This document shows, piece after piece, positions 42,629-51,879 of a stretch of DNA of 64,000 nt. The notes below the pieces were generated by a model. The model did not search any database. It was not told the origin of the DNA and saw nothing but the letters and a program-made list of their open reading frames with translations. Location of the stretch: contig NZ_FXUE01000002.1 in assembly GCF_900182935.1 (NCBI RefSeq), positions 124,001-188,000 on the forward strand, given 5' to 3'. The position numbers and the translations under genes are program-made. Numbering within the stretch: the first letter of the stretch is position 1; each line of letters starts with the position of its first letter. The stretch is from Fibrobacter sp. UWB10 (GTDB lineage Bacteria; Fibrobacterota; Fibrobacteria; Fibrobacterales; Fibrobacteraceae).

Positions 42629-45628
42629 TTGGCTACTCAAAAGAAATCATCTTCGAAAAAAGCGGGAAAAACTTCAAAGTCTTCGAAAAAAGACGAATTT
42701 TCTCCGTCTGAACAGGGTTTCGGATCGATTCTTGGTGGATGGACGCTGGTAGGATTCGGCCTTATATTGATGCTTGGTTGCATTTGTTCTGCCTACAGCG
42801 GGGTAAAAGAAAACTTTTTAGGCCCCTACTTGGGCAAAATGTTCCCCGATGCGCTCGCGTTTGTTTTCGGCCGCGTGCCGTCTTTGATTGTGTCGTCGGC
42901 GCTTGTGCTGTGGGGCGCTGCCCTTGTGTCTGTTTCTAGGCGTGCGCGTTTTGTTCGTTACGCTGTCGGACTTTCGCTGCTGTCTGTTGTATTTTCGTTC
43001 TTGTTCTCGCTTCGCAATTATGGCGAGGTGAAGGTTTCTAAAGAAGCCTTGATTCAGGCTGGCGGTACTTTTGGACAGTTCTTTAACCAGTTTGTGGCGG
43101 TGCCGGTTTTTGGAAAATCCTTGTTGATGCCGCTTGCGATATCGTTGGTTGTGATTGCCATGATTCTGGTGATTGCATTTGGGCTGCGTCCGAGACATTT
43201 CAAGTTTGTGGTTCAGACGACCAATTGGTTTAAGTCTGTATTTAAGAAAAGGGAACCTGTTGAAGGCGAAGTTTATGAACCTGTAGATACGCGCCGCATG
43301 CCCCAAGTGCAGACCAATATGGATTTGGGCGGGCTTCCGCGTGGTGTTTACATGGATGACAACACGGTGAATATCAGGCCCGATGGATTCAAGATTCGTC
43401 GCAAGAACAAGGTGACTCCGTTTAATGGCCGTAGCAACTGGATGGACGATGAATTCAGCCTGAACGGAACCACAGATGAAGTGCCGAACCTTCCGGATGA
43501 AGTCTTGCAGACGATGACGCCGCGCCGCGCCAAAGAGGTGGCGGAAACTCTTCCGGATTCTACGAATAATGGGGTGGGCGGATACAATCTGGACGAAGAT
43601 CCCGAAATCCGCAGGCTCGAAGATTACTTGCGCCAGAATGGCGGCAAGATGAACGCTCTTGAAATTGTGGAAGTCAAGGACAAGATTGCGGCCCTCAAGC
43701 GTGCCCGCGACTTGATTGCATGGGAAAAAGATCACCGTGGCCGTATGCAGGTGAAGGGTGATGTGCGCCGCGAATGTGCTCCGGTAACGGGTTCTATGGC
43801 AACGCGTACGGTAGCCGCTCCGATGCCGACAGGAACAATGCCTGCTGCAAAGGGTGCTACGCAAAGAAGCATGACGCAGGTTCCTGCAGACGAACGCACG
43901 GTGATGGCAGGCAAGCCAACGCAAGCCTCGTTTAACGCCGAAGACTTGCTCGGTGGCGATGGTGCTGCTGACGATGAAACGTTTGTACCCGAAGTTTATG
44001 GCGCCGACGATGTGGGCGAAGTTCCTGAAATGCCGGACGAGACATTGGGCGCGTCGATTGGGAATGTGCCGAGCAGTACATCGACAGCGGGCATGAAGGC
44101 TGCCCCGATTCCGCAGCGTGACCCGACGACGGTTTACGACGAATACAAGGTGCCTGCGATTAGCGACATTCTGGAAGAACATGAGCCGCAGACGGCCGAT
44201 TACAGCGAAGAAGAATTGAACGCCATCGGCAAGATGCTCGAAGAAAAGCTTGAAAACTTCAAGGTGAAGGGCCGCGTGATCGGTTGCGAAACAGGCCCCA
44301 TGATAACCCGCTTTGAAGTGGAACCGGGCCCGGGCATGAAGGTGAGCCGATTCTCTGCTTTGCAAGAAGACTTGGCGCTTCCCCTCCGCGTTTCATCGGT
44401 GCGTATTTTGGCTCCGATTCCGGGCAAGGCTGCCGTCGGTATCGAAATTCCGAACCGCAAATTCCAAACGGTGTATAGCCTCGATGTGTTCCAGAGCGAA
44501 AAGTTCAAGCCGTCGCCCGAAAAGATTCTGGTGGCTCTCGGTAAGGATATTACCGGCGAAGCATTCACGATGGACTTGGCCAAGGCTCCGCACTTGCTGA
44601 TTGCCGGTCAGACGGGGTCTGGTAAGTCCGTGTGCATTAACGCGCTCATGGCGTCGATGCTTTTCAGTAAGACGCCTGACGAACTCCGCATGATTTTGGT
44701 GGACCCGAAAGCGGTCGAACTCAAGATGTACGAAAACATCCCGCACCTGCTCGCTCCGGTGATTACCAAGCCCGAAATTGCGATTCAGGCTTTGCAGTGG
44801 CTGTGCTATGAAATGGACCGCCGTACTGAAGTTCTGGCGGCGGCGAAGGTGCGTAATATTGGTGGCTTTAACGCCAAGTTTGAAGCGGGCGAGTTGCCCG
44901 ACGAAGTGCCCGAAGAAGACCGCAGCCACCGTATGGCGTTCATCGTGGTGATTATCGATGAAATGGCTGACCTGATGATGGTTGCCGGAAAGGAAATTGA
45001 AAAGAACGTGGCCCGCCTAGCTGCAAAGGCTCGTGCCGTGGGCATTCACCTGGTGCTTGCAACGCAGCGCCCCTCTGTGAAGGTGATTACCGGTATCATC
45101 AAGGCGAACCTGCCGACTCGTATTAGCTTTAAGGTGGCCTCGCAGATTGACGCCCGCACGGTCATGGACCATGCCGGCGCCGAAAAGCTCCTGGGCCGAG
45201 GCGATATGCTCTACAAGGCCGTGAACGACCCCGAACCGGTGCGCGTCCATGGCGCATTCCTCAGCGATGAAGAAGCCGAAAAGCTTGCCGATGCCTGCTC
45301 CGACCAGAACGTGTTCTACCCGCAGGTGGAATCGTTCGACGTCAGCGACGGCGAAGGCGACGAAGACGGCGAAGGCGGAGCCAAGGACTTGGGCAAGCTC
45401 GACAAGCTACTTTACGATGTGGCCGTGTGGGCTGTCGAATGCCGCGGGCTTTCGACCTCGGCGGTGCAGCGCCACTTTAGCGTGGGTTTCAGCCGAGCCG
45501 GTAAAATTGTGGACCAACTTTACAGCCTCGGCGTGTGTGGCCCTGCCAAGGGCAACTCCAAACCCCGCGCCATGCTGCTCGGAATCGAAGAAATCCAGAA
45601 TATGGAAAGATCAGGAAAATTTGGGTAA
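42629..45628 (+). CDS. ftsK: DNA translocase FtsK/SpoIIIE
   Basis: A 999-aa divisome ATPase. Lys/Ser-rich N terminus, four membrane helices (about residues 35-185), a 330-residue low-complexity linker, then the motor: DYSEEELNAIGKMLEEKL, Walker A IAGQTGSGKS, Walker B VVIIDEMADLMM and the LATQRPSVKVITG motif, and a C-terminal winged-helix gamma domain (STSAVQRHFSVGFSRAGKIVDQL) that reads KOPS-type polarity signals. It pumps chromosomal DNA at the septum. The start is TTG with GGAGG 5 bases upstream. An opposite-strand 515-aa open frame is a shadow. Confidence 0.96.
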   Translation: MATQKKSSSKKAGKTSKSSKKDEFSPSEQGFGSILGGWTLVGFGLILMLGCICSAYSGVKENFLGPYLGKMFPDALAFVFGRVPSLIVSSALVLWGAALVSVSRRARFVRYAVGLSLLSVVFSFLFSLRNYGEVKVSKEALIQAGGTFGQFFNQFVAVPVFGKSLLMPLAISLVVIAMILVIAFGLRPRHFKFVVQTTNWFKSVFKKREPVEGEVYEPVDTRRMPQVQTNMDLGGLPRGVYMDDNTVNIRPDGFKIRRKNKVTPFNGRSNWMDDEFSLNGTTDEVPNLPDEVLQTMTPRRAKEVAETLPDSTNNGVGGYNLDEDPEIRRLEDYLRQNGGKMNALEIVEVKDKIAALKRARDLIAWEKDHRGRMQVKGDVRRECAPVTGSMATRTVAAPMPTGTMPAAKGATQRSMTQVPADERTVMAGKPTQASFNAEDLLGGDGAADDETFVPEVYGADDVGEVPEMPDETLGASIGNVPSSTSTAGMKAAPIPQRDPTTVYDEYKVPAISDILEEHEPQTADYSEEELNAIGKMLEEKLENFKVKGRVIGCETGPMITRFEVEPGPGMKVSRFSALQEDLALPLRVSSVRILAPIPGKAAVGIEIPNRKFQTVYSLDVFQSEKFKPSPEKILVALGKDITGEAFTMDLAKAPHLLIAGQTGSGKSVCINALMASMLFSKTPDELRMILVDPKAVELKMYENIPHLLAPVITKPEIAIQALQWLCYEMDRRTEVLAAAKVRNIGGFNAKFEAGELPDEVPEEDRSHRMAFIVVIIDEMADLMMVAGKEIEKNVARLAAKARAVGIHLVLATQRPSVKVITGIIKANLPTRISFKVASQIDARTVMDHAGAEKLLGRGDMLYKAVNDPEPVRVHGAFLSDEEAEKLADACSDQNVFYPQVESFDVSDGEGDEDGEGGAKDLGKLDKLLYDVAVWAVECRGLSTSAVQRHFSVGFSRAGKIVDQLYSLGVCGPAKGNSKPRAMLLGIEEIQNMERSGKFG

Positions 45629-45642
45629 GTTTGCGGCTTTGC

Positions 45643-47103
45643 CTACTTGAGAGAAATTGACAACATGGTAATGTCGTCAAATTGTTCGGCATCTCCCACA
45701 AAGGATTGCAGGTCTTCCTTAATTTGTGTTAAGAATGCTTTGCCGCCACGGACATCGGCCGAATTGAGTTTTTTCAGCAGTCTCTCTTCGCCATAAAGTT
45801 CCCCTGAGCCGTTGTGCGCTTCGGTTAATCCGTCGGTATAGATTAAAAGGTTGTCGCCATCCTGTAATTGAATCTCGGATTCCTTGTACTGTGTATCGTC
45901 CATGCCTGCAAGGAATAACCCATGCTTGTTCTTCAAAAATTCAAAATTTTCGCCCTTTCTTGCAAAACAGGGGGCGTTGTGGCCAGCATTTGTGAATTTC
46001 ATGATGCGAGTCTTGGTGTCTAGAATGCCAATCCATGCTGTGGCAAACATTTCTTCGGGGTTGCTTTCACACAGGATTCGGTTGACATCGGTAAAGATCT
46101 GAGCCGTGGACAGTTTCATCGAAGCGTGGTCTTTGATCATCGTCTTTACGGTCATCGAGAAGAGGGCCGCGGGAACACCTTTGCCCGAAATATCGGCGAT
46201 GACAAATGCAATATGCGTGCCATCGATTTCAAAGAAATCGTAAAAATCTCCGCCGACCTCCTTGGCAGTATCCATGGTCGCGTAGATGTTTACGTCGGGG
46301 TGGTTGACAAGAGCGCCCTCTGCGGAAGGAAGAGAACCTGTTTGAATGTTTGCGGCGAGGTTCAGGTCGGTTTCGACGGCCACTATTTTCTCACGATTTT
46401 TTACGAACCTATTCGTGTTCACGTTTGTTGTAAAGAAGGTGAGTGCGATGGCGGTTGAAAGGCTGGTTTCTAGATAATTTTCATCAAGATCCAAGACGAA
46501 TAGCTGAATAAATTCAATTCCTGCAATCAATAAGGAGGTTATCAAAATACATTGACCATAGAATTTCTTTTCTGCATTTGATTTTCGGCGTCGGATTAAG
46601 TAATAGAAGGACTGCAACAATGGTGAACCTGCGTACATGAACGCAATCGGTACCAAACAATAATCAAAGATGATGCCATATTGAATTTCCCCATGTTCGT
46701 TGATGGAGTATACTAGACCGGTCCAAGGTGTCGTTAGACATAAAATAACGGTAAGGACGGTGGGTGCGATAAATAGCGCGTGGTGCAATTTTTTTGAACT
46801 CATCTTGATTTCAAATTGATTCAACGAAAATCGCGTAAACATCGATGAACCGAGCATCATTGCAATTGCAAAAATATAGGCGCAGGCGTAGTTAAGGATC
46901 TTGTATGTAAGATTCCCGTCTACAAAATGCCATATTCCGTCAAAGGCGGATAAGACCGTTGCCGATACAAGCATGATGGAAAGTTTGTCCTTGAAACTCA
47001 TCTTGTACAGCACGATGTTGTTGTATAACATGAATGCGGTTAGCAAGGTCGTGAAAACGGATATTTCTACAAACAGGGTATCTGCAATTTCTTCATAGGT
47101 CAT
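45643..47103 (-). CDS. SpoIIE/PP2C-type serine phosphatase with N-terminal membrane domain
   Basis: A 486-aa protein. Residues 1-240 hold about seven membrane helices; a linker helix leads to a complete SpoIIE-type PP2C domain: AKEVGGDFYDFF, VIADISGKGVPAALF, FTNAGHNAP, IYTDGLTEA and QFDDITML, with all metal aspartates. Such phosphatases dephosphorylate STAS anti-anti-sigma proteins in partner-switching circuits. A STAS gene (53013) and an RsbW-like domain (on the MATE gene, 2 bases upstream) are in the same cluster, so they are its likely partners. The membrane domain could sense the exported product or an external signal (inference). Confidence 0.9.
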   Translation of the reverse strand: MTYEEIADTLFVEISVFTTLLTAFMLYNNIVLYKMSFKDKLSIMLVSATVLSAFDGIWHFVDGNLTYKILNYACAYIFAIAMMLGSSMFTRFSLNQFEIKMSSKKLHHALFIAPTVLTVILCLTTPWTGLVYSINEHGEIQYGIIFDYCLVPIAFMYAGSPLLQSFYYLIRRRKSNAEKKFYGQCILITSLLIAGIEFIQLFVLDLDENYLETSLSTAIALTFFTTNVNTNRFVKNREKIVAVETDLNLAANIQTGSLPSAEGALVNHPDVNIYATMDTAKEVGGDFYDFFEIDGTHIAFVIADISGKGVPAALFSMTVKTMIKDHASMKLSTAQIFTDVNRILCESNPEEMFATAWIGILDTKTRIMKFTNAGHNAPCFARKGENFEFLKNKHGLFLAGMDDTQYKESEIQLQDGDNLLIYTDGLTEAHNGSGELYGEERLLKKLNSADVRGGKAFLTQIKEDLQSFVGDAEQFDDITMLSISLK

Positions 47104-47105
47104 AT

Positions 47106-48827
47106 TTATGTCTCGAATTTTACCTTGAATGTGTTACGGTTGTAACTCATGGTCGTGAGGTACATCTTGTTATTTTTCATTTTTTCCATGTAACCTGAAA
47201 CCATGAACTCGGTAATGGAACCTGCGATTACATCGTCGCTTGATAAGTCGAATAAAACTCCATCGTCCTTGGTGATAATCTGGATTCCATCTTCGCGAAT
47301 AAAGACGGAACATTCCGCATAGGTAGTCGCATTCCCATTTTTTTCGTAAACAAGCATAAAAAGTTCTTCAATGAGCAATTTGACTTTGGCTATGATTTTT
47401 TTGTTGATGTCATTTTCCTGAAGGTATCGCTCTATCTGCTTTTGAACGTCAATAATCGATTCCGGTTCCAGCTTAAGTTCGTAAAAGCGGTAGTTCAGTC
47501 GTTTTTCTTTATCGGCAAGTAGCAGAGGGTAGTTTTCTTTGCCGTATTTGGTGCGGATAAATAGTGTCGAGACGATGTAGGCGAAAATAGTCGAAAGGGC
47601 TATCCCGACAAAGAAACCGTAAATTCCAAATTTTTCGCCGAGAATGAATAGGAGGGGGGCGGCGACAATCACGTCGCGTAATCCGCAGAGAAGTGCTCCA
47701 AGAAAAATCTTGTCGATGAGCAGATAATACGAAGAGAGTAAGTAGAGAAGACTGGTTCCGGTGAGCCCTAGTGCAATAATGCGGGCCCCGTTGATGGCCT
47801 CCTCCGCGATTTTTGGATTCTCGATGCCATAAATTTTTACGATGAGTGGAGCCGCTGCCGCTATGATGGCGGTCATTAAAACCCCTTCGACAATAGCCGC
47901 TTTCTGCGCAAGCTTGTAGCAATTTTTAATGCCGCGGTAGGATTCTTCGCCTAGATAGATGTTGATGAGGGGTGTAATGGCCTCTCCGATGCCGTCAAAA
48001 ATAATCTGAAACTCTTTTGCAAAGAAAATAACGGAGGCAATAATCAGCATTTCAGAACCGAATGCGAATGTGATGTATTTTTCGACAATCACGGCAAAGC
48101 AGGCGAAAAATAGATAGGTGCTCGCATCGATCGTACTGTATTTCGCTATGTGAAAAATTTTTGCAATTGAAAAGTGGAATCCGATTTTTAGCGAGTTTCC
48201 TTTCTTGAATAAGTGGAGGCTTGTCACTAAAAGCGCAAGTGCTGTACCGATAAACGAACCCAGGGCGATACCTTCGATGCCCATGGATTTTGCCAAGATG
48301 ATGGAGAGGGCGATGTTGACAACTAGCTGTACGATGCCTGCGATTGTGCTAATCGTGTCGTCTCCATCTGAAAATACGGCTTCGCACATCAGTAGGAATA
48401 AAGGCAAAATGAGAATGGTTAGCTTGTACCAAAAGAAATACTGCTTGGCCTGTTCAAAAACAGCGGGGGTCGCTTCAAAAAAATGGAGATAGGTGTCGCC
48501 CAACAGCGTAAAGGCAAAGAACAAGAGTACGCCTATGCTAACAGCAGCGGTCAATCCGACCCTGAAATACTGGGTTGCTTTCGCTTGATCGAATTCTCCC
48601 ATGGCGCGGTTGTACAAGATAGGAACGCCAATCGAAAGGATTCCTCCAAAAAAAGCGGCTAGGGAATATGCGGGGGTTACAAGGCTGATGCCGGCGACGC
48701 TCGTTTCTCCTAAGACAAGGCCTGCAATCACGGAATCCGACAGCAACAGGATTGGAACGACAATCATGTAGACTGTTCCCGAAACCAGTAGCGAAAGAAA
48801 TTTTTTAGACAGAAATGTCTTGCTCAT
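47106..48827 (-). CDS. MATE-family exporter fused to an RsbW-like HATPase domain
   Basis: A 573-aa fusion. Residues 1-445 have about 12 membrane helices of the MATE/polysaccharide-exporter fold (PILLLSDSVIAGLVLG, PAYSLAAFFGGILSIG). Residues about 450-573 resemble an anti-sigma serine kinase: KVKLLIEELFMLVYEKNG at the N-box and ITKDDGVLFDLS at the G1 box. The N-box asparagine is replaced and the G2 glycines are poor, so kinase activity is doubtful; it may only bind the STAS partner. It has its own TATATTTA box 5 bases before the ATG and is followed 2 bases later by the phosphatase gene. Confidence 0.85.
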   Translation of the reverse strand: MSKTFLSKKFLSLLVSGTVYMIVVPILLLSDSVIAGLVLGETSVAGISLVTPAYSLAAFFGGILSIGVPILYNRAMGEFDQAKATQYFRVGLTAAVSIGVLLFFAFTLLGDTYLHFFEATPAVFEQAKQYFFWYKLTILILPLFLLMCEAVFSDGDDTISTIAGIVQLVVNIALSIILAKSMGIEGIALGSFIGTALALLVTSLHLFKKGNSLKIGFHFSIAKIFHIAKYSTIDASTYLFFACFAVIVEKYITFAFGSEMLIIASVIFFAKEFQIIFDGIGEAITPLINIYLGEESYRGIKNCYKLAQKAAIVEGVLMTAIIAAAAPLIVKIYGIENPKIAEEAINGARIIALGLTGTSLLYLLSSYYLLIDKIFLGALLCGLRDVIVAAPLLFILGEKFGIYGFFVGIALSTIFAYIVSTLFIRTKYGKENYPLLLADKEKRLNYRFYELKLEPESIIDVQKQIERYLQENDINKKIIAKVKLLIEELFMLVYEKNGNATTYAECSVFIREDGIQIITKDDGVLFDLSSDDVIAGSITEFMVSGYMEKMKNNKMYLTTMSYNRNTFKVKFET

Positions 48828-48832
48828 TCATT

Positions 48833-48840
48833 TAAATATA
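48833..48840 (-). promoter_or_regulatory. -7 box (TATATTTA) 5 bases before the MATE-fusion ATG
   Basis: A TAnnTTTA box in the 40-base gap after the NRPS-like gene. It suggests that exporter and phosphatase can be transcribed apart from the biosynthetic genes. Confidence 0.5.
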
Positions 48841-48867
48841 ATAATAGGTTAAAAAATGGTAATTTGA

Positions 48868-51800
48868 TTAGGTACTCATCAAAAGGTTCAAATTCTTTTT
48901 TAACAGTTCCGCATACTGTAACGCCTGTTTTGGAGTGTATAGATTTTCCGCATACTCGATAAACAGGGATAGTCCCGAAGGGCTTTCGCGGACCTCTATT
49001 TCGAAAGGCATTGCCGCATTGCGGTTCAAACCCACTTCTTCGATTTGAACTTCCGGCGGAATCAGGTTCAGCATGGTGTTTTCATGGACTTGTTTTTGAT
49101 AGATGATTTCCAAGGTGTAAGTGTCCAGTTCGTCATTGTAGAAAATATCACCTAGGCATTCCGAATAGAAAATGTCCTTTAGGATTTGTTCTGAAATCTC
49201 GGAAAGAATTTTTGAGGGAGAATCCGTAATTTCAAGATCAATAAAGATGGGTAGATTTTCTTCGAAACTGCCGATTGTTTCTAGGTATTTGCCTTCTTTC
49301 CGGTTGTCATAAGTCCAGGTGTAGCAGATTTTCTTTTTTCCTGTCATCTCGGAAAGGGCAAGTATTGCCGCCGCGATAGAAAGTTCATTCCTGGATGTAG
49401 AACGTCTTTTTTCGGCTTGGTTCATTTGATCTAGGGTAATTCCTAAATCGTAATCCAAATAAGCACTTTTTCCGAAAGATTTTGTATGGTCGTATTCAAG
49501 TACGCAACACCATTTGAAATCGCCCTTTAGGGATTCGTAATATCTTTTTGCCTCAGCATATTTTGTGGACTTCTTGGTGTTTTCTAGGTCTTGTAAGTAC
49601 GAATAATAAAAGTCATCTCCTGATTTTTCTTGGTAATACTCGTTGAAGGTCTGTACGGCGAATATAAAACACGAGTAATAGTCTCCTAGAGAATGATGGA
49701 CTTCCACAAAGAGGTACTTGTTTTTCTCTGTTACAATGACTTTGGTTCTATACAGATGTTCTCCGAATAAATTGAATGGACGCTCCGGCTTTTTTTTAAA
49801 CTTGTTGAATTCTTTTTCGGAGGTGTGCCACAATTCTGTTTTTTTTATCAATTCAGGGCGGTATGAGACGGAATATTTTCCCGTTTCATCTTTCGAAAAA
49901 ACAGACATCATCATCGGATGCTTTTGAAGTGTCTTGTCAACGGCTTCGCATAGTTTTTTTTCATCGTATTGATTTCCGAGTATGACAACGTACGAAAAGT
50001 TGTAAACGTAATTACTGCCGGATTTTTGTTCTTCTTCAGATAGGAAAAATTCTTGCTCTGCCTTTATGTCGAATGTTTTTTTTCGGCATTCCTCTTCATA
50101 TTTTTCGCTGTTGTCTAAGTTCTTGTTTGATTGTATTTTTTTTGCAATTCGTTCGATTGTCTTTCCGTAGTAGATGTCTGAAACGGTTAGCGTTAAATGA
50201 TGCTTTTCAATTTCGATGATTAGCTCAACGGCTGATATAGAGGATCCGCCAAGCTCAAAGAAATTATCCTCTTTAGTGGGGTCTTTTTTTAGATCAAGAA
50301 CTTTTTTGACCGCTGAACATAAGATGTTTTCGATGCCAATTTCTGAAGAATCCTCGTTTAAATGCTTAAACGAAATATCCATTGTTTTTAGGCTTTGCTT
50401 GTCAATTTTCCCGTGTTTATTTAAGGGCATTTTGTCAAGCGTTACAAAAACCGAAGGAATCATATAAGGTGGAAGAATCCTTGATAGTTCTTCCTTGATA
50501 GCCTTTGTAGATATGTCTGTGTCTGCAACAATGAACGCGACTAGGAAATTCTCTTTTTCGTTGGTCTTTAAAATAACGGTTGCTTGCTTAATGGCTTCAA
50601 TTTTTAAGATGGATTGTTCTATTTCCTGGAGCTCGATTCGCTGTCCGTTTAACTTTACCATATCGTCGGCTCGCCCGCAGATCACAATTTCTCCGCTATC
50701 GGTCCTATAGGCAAGATCCCCAGATTTGTATGTTCTTTCGCCTCTGTATTCTATAAAGCTCTTTGCCGTATCATCGGGACGATTCAAGTATCCGCAAGAA
50801 AGCGTCTTGCCCTGTATTAAAAGTTCTCCCTTCTGGTTTGGTCCTAGTTCATTTCCTTCTTCGTCTACGATGAAGACTTTTGTCTGGTATGGAATTCCAT
50901 TTGTGAAGGAACTTGTTGTATTTTGCAATACCTTGCACACGGCCATGGAGCAAGTTTCTGTCGTACCGTACCCATTGATGATTTTTACGGTAGGGAGTTT
51001 GCTGAAGATTTTCGTGGCATGCTCCGGAGAGAGCGGCTCTCCGCCCATGTAAAGGCCAATAATGCTTTCAAATTTTTCTTTGTCAGCCGCAGAAAGTAGA
51101 ATTTCTATGAATGAAGGTATTCCAATTACGGAATCCAGTTGATACTTCTTAATCTGTTCTGAAAATTTTGTTAAATCTTTAAGCTCATTTTCTTTGTTAA
51201 GGTAAAATAGGGCGCCTGCATAAATGCAATAAAAGAATCCTGTATAAAAAAGGATGAACGTGAATGGGGATATGTCGGCCAATCGATGAATTTGATATTG
51301 GGCAATGGCGATCCATTGTTCTGGAAAGAATTCTTCGTAAATGGCCCTGTGATTAAGCGTGACCCCTTTGGGATTTCCTGTAGAACCTGAGGTGTAAATG
51401 CACATTGCCATGTCATCGGGGCTTACATGAACAACTTGTTTTTTTAAATGTTCTTTTTTCGCTTTGGCAAGGAGTTCTTCTAGTGTGAAAATCTTGCAAG
51501 TGCATTTGCCTGTTTCTAGAAGTTCCGCCTTGATTTTTGCGGTTGTAATGATGGCTTTCGATTTGGAATCGTTGATGCTGTATGCAATTCTTTCAGGAGG
51601 CGTGTCGAGTGTAAGTGGGATAAAGGCCGCACCCGTTTTTAAAACGCCCATGATGGCGATATGAATAGAGAAAGACCTGTCCAATACAAGAGTGATGAAA
51701 TCCCCTTGTCTGATTTCTGGAATCAGGGCGAAAAGCGATGCCGCCAAATAATCTGATTCCTGGTCAAGTTCCTTGTACGAAAGTTCCTTGTCTGCGCAGA

Positions 51801-51879
51801 TAACGGCAATGGCACCGGGCGTCATTTGAGCGTGTTCGGTAAGTTTGTCATGTACGGCGATAAATTTTTCTTTAGCCAT
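48868..51879 (-). CDS. NRPS-like protein, adenylation-carrier-condensation (A-T-C)
   Basis: A 1003-aa single module. The A domain shows A3 YTSGSTGNPKG (162-172), A5 NGYGTTE (302-308), A7 YKSGD (384-388), A8 GRADDMVKLNG and the catalytic K491 of A10. The carrier serine is S547 in LGGSS. The C-terminal 400 residues are a condensation domain with HHxxxD (H728, H729, D733). At the A4 region the FD pair that positions an alpha-amino group is FI (I209), so an ordinary alpha-amino acid may not be the substrate. There is no thioesterase. The ATG overlaps the PLP-enzyme stop as TAATG. Confidence 0.9.
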   Translation of the reverse strand: MAKEKFIAVHDKLTEHAQMTPGAIAVICADKELSYKELDQESDYLAASLFALIPEIRQGDFITLVLDRSFSIHIAIMGVLKTGAAFIPLTLDTPPERIAYSINDSKSKAIITTAKIKAELLETGKCTCKIFTLEELLAKAKKEHLKKQVVHVSPDDMAMCIYTSGSTGNPKGVTLNHRAIYEEFFPEQWIAIAQYQIHRLADISPFTFILFYTGFFYCIYAGALFYLNKENELKDLTKFSEQIKKYQLDSVIGIPSFIEILLSAADKEKFESIIGLYMGGEPLSPEHATKIFSKLPTVKIINGYGTTETCSMAVCKVLQNTTSSFTNGIPYQTKVFIVDEEGNELGPNQKGELLIQGKTLSCGYLNRPDDTAKSFIEYRGERTYKSGDLAYRTDSGEIVICGRADDMVKLNGQRIELQEIEQSILKIEAIKQATVILKTNEKENFLVAFIVADTDISTKAIKEELSRILPPYMIPSVFVTLDKMPLNKHGKIDKQSLKTMDISFKHLNEDSSEIGIENILCSAVKKVLDLKKDPTKEDNFFELGGSSISAVELIIEIEKHHLTLTVSDIYYGKTIERIAKKIQSNKNLDNSEKYEEECRKKTFDIKAEQEFFLSEEEQKSGSNYVYNFSYVVILGNQYDEKKLCEAVDKTLQKHPMMMSVFSKDETGKYSVSYRPELIKKTELWHTSEKEFNKFKKKPERPFNLFGEHLYRTKVIVTEKNKYLFVEVHHSLGDYYSCFIFAVQTFNEYYQEKSGDDFYYSYLQDLENTKKSTKYAEAKRYYESLKGDFKWCCVLEYDHTKSFGKSAYLDYDLGITLDQMNQAEKRRSTSRNELSIAAAILALSEMTGKKKICYTWTYDNRKEGKYLETIGSFEENLPIFIDLEITDSPSKILSEISEQILKDIFYSECLGDIFYNDELDTYTLEIIYQKQVHENTMLNLIPPEVQIEEVGLNRNAAMPFEIEVRESPSGLSLFIEYAENLYTPKQALQYAELLKKNLNLLMST

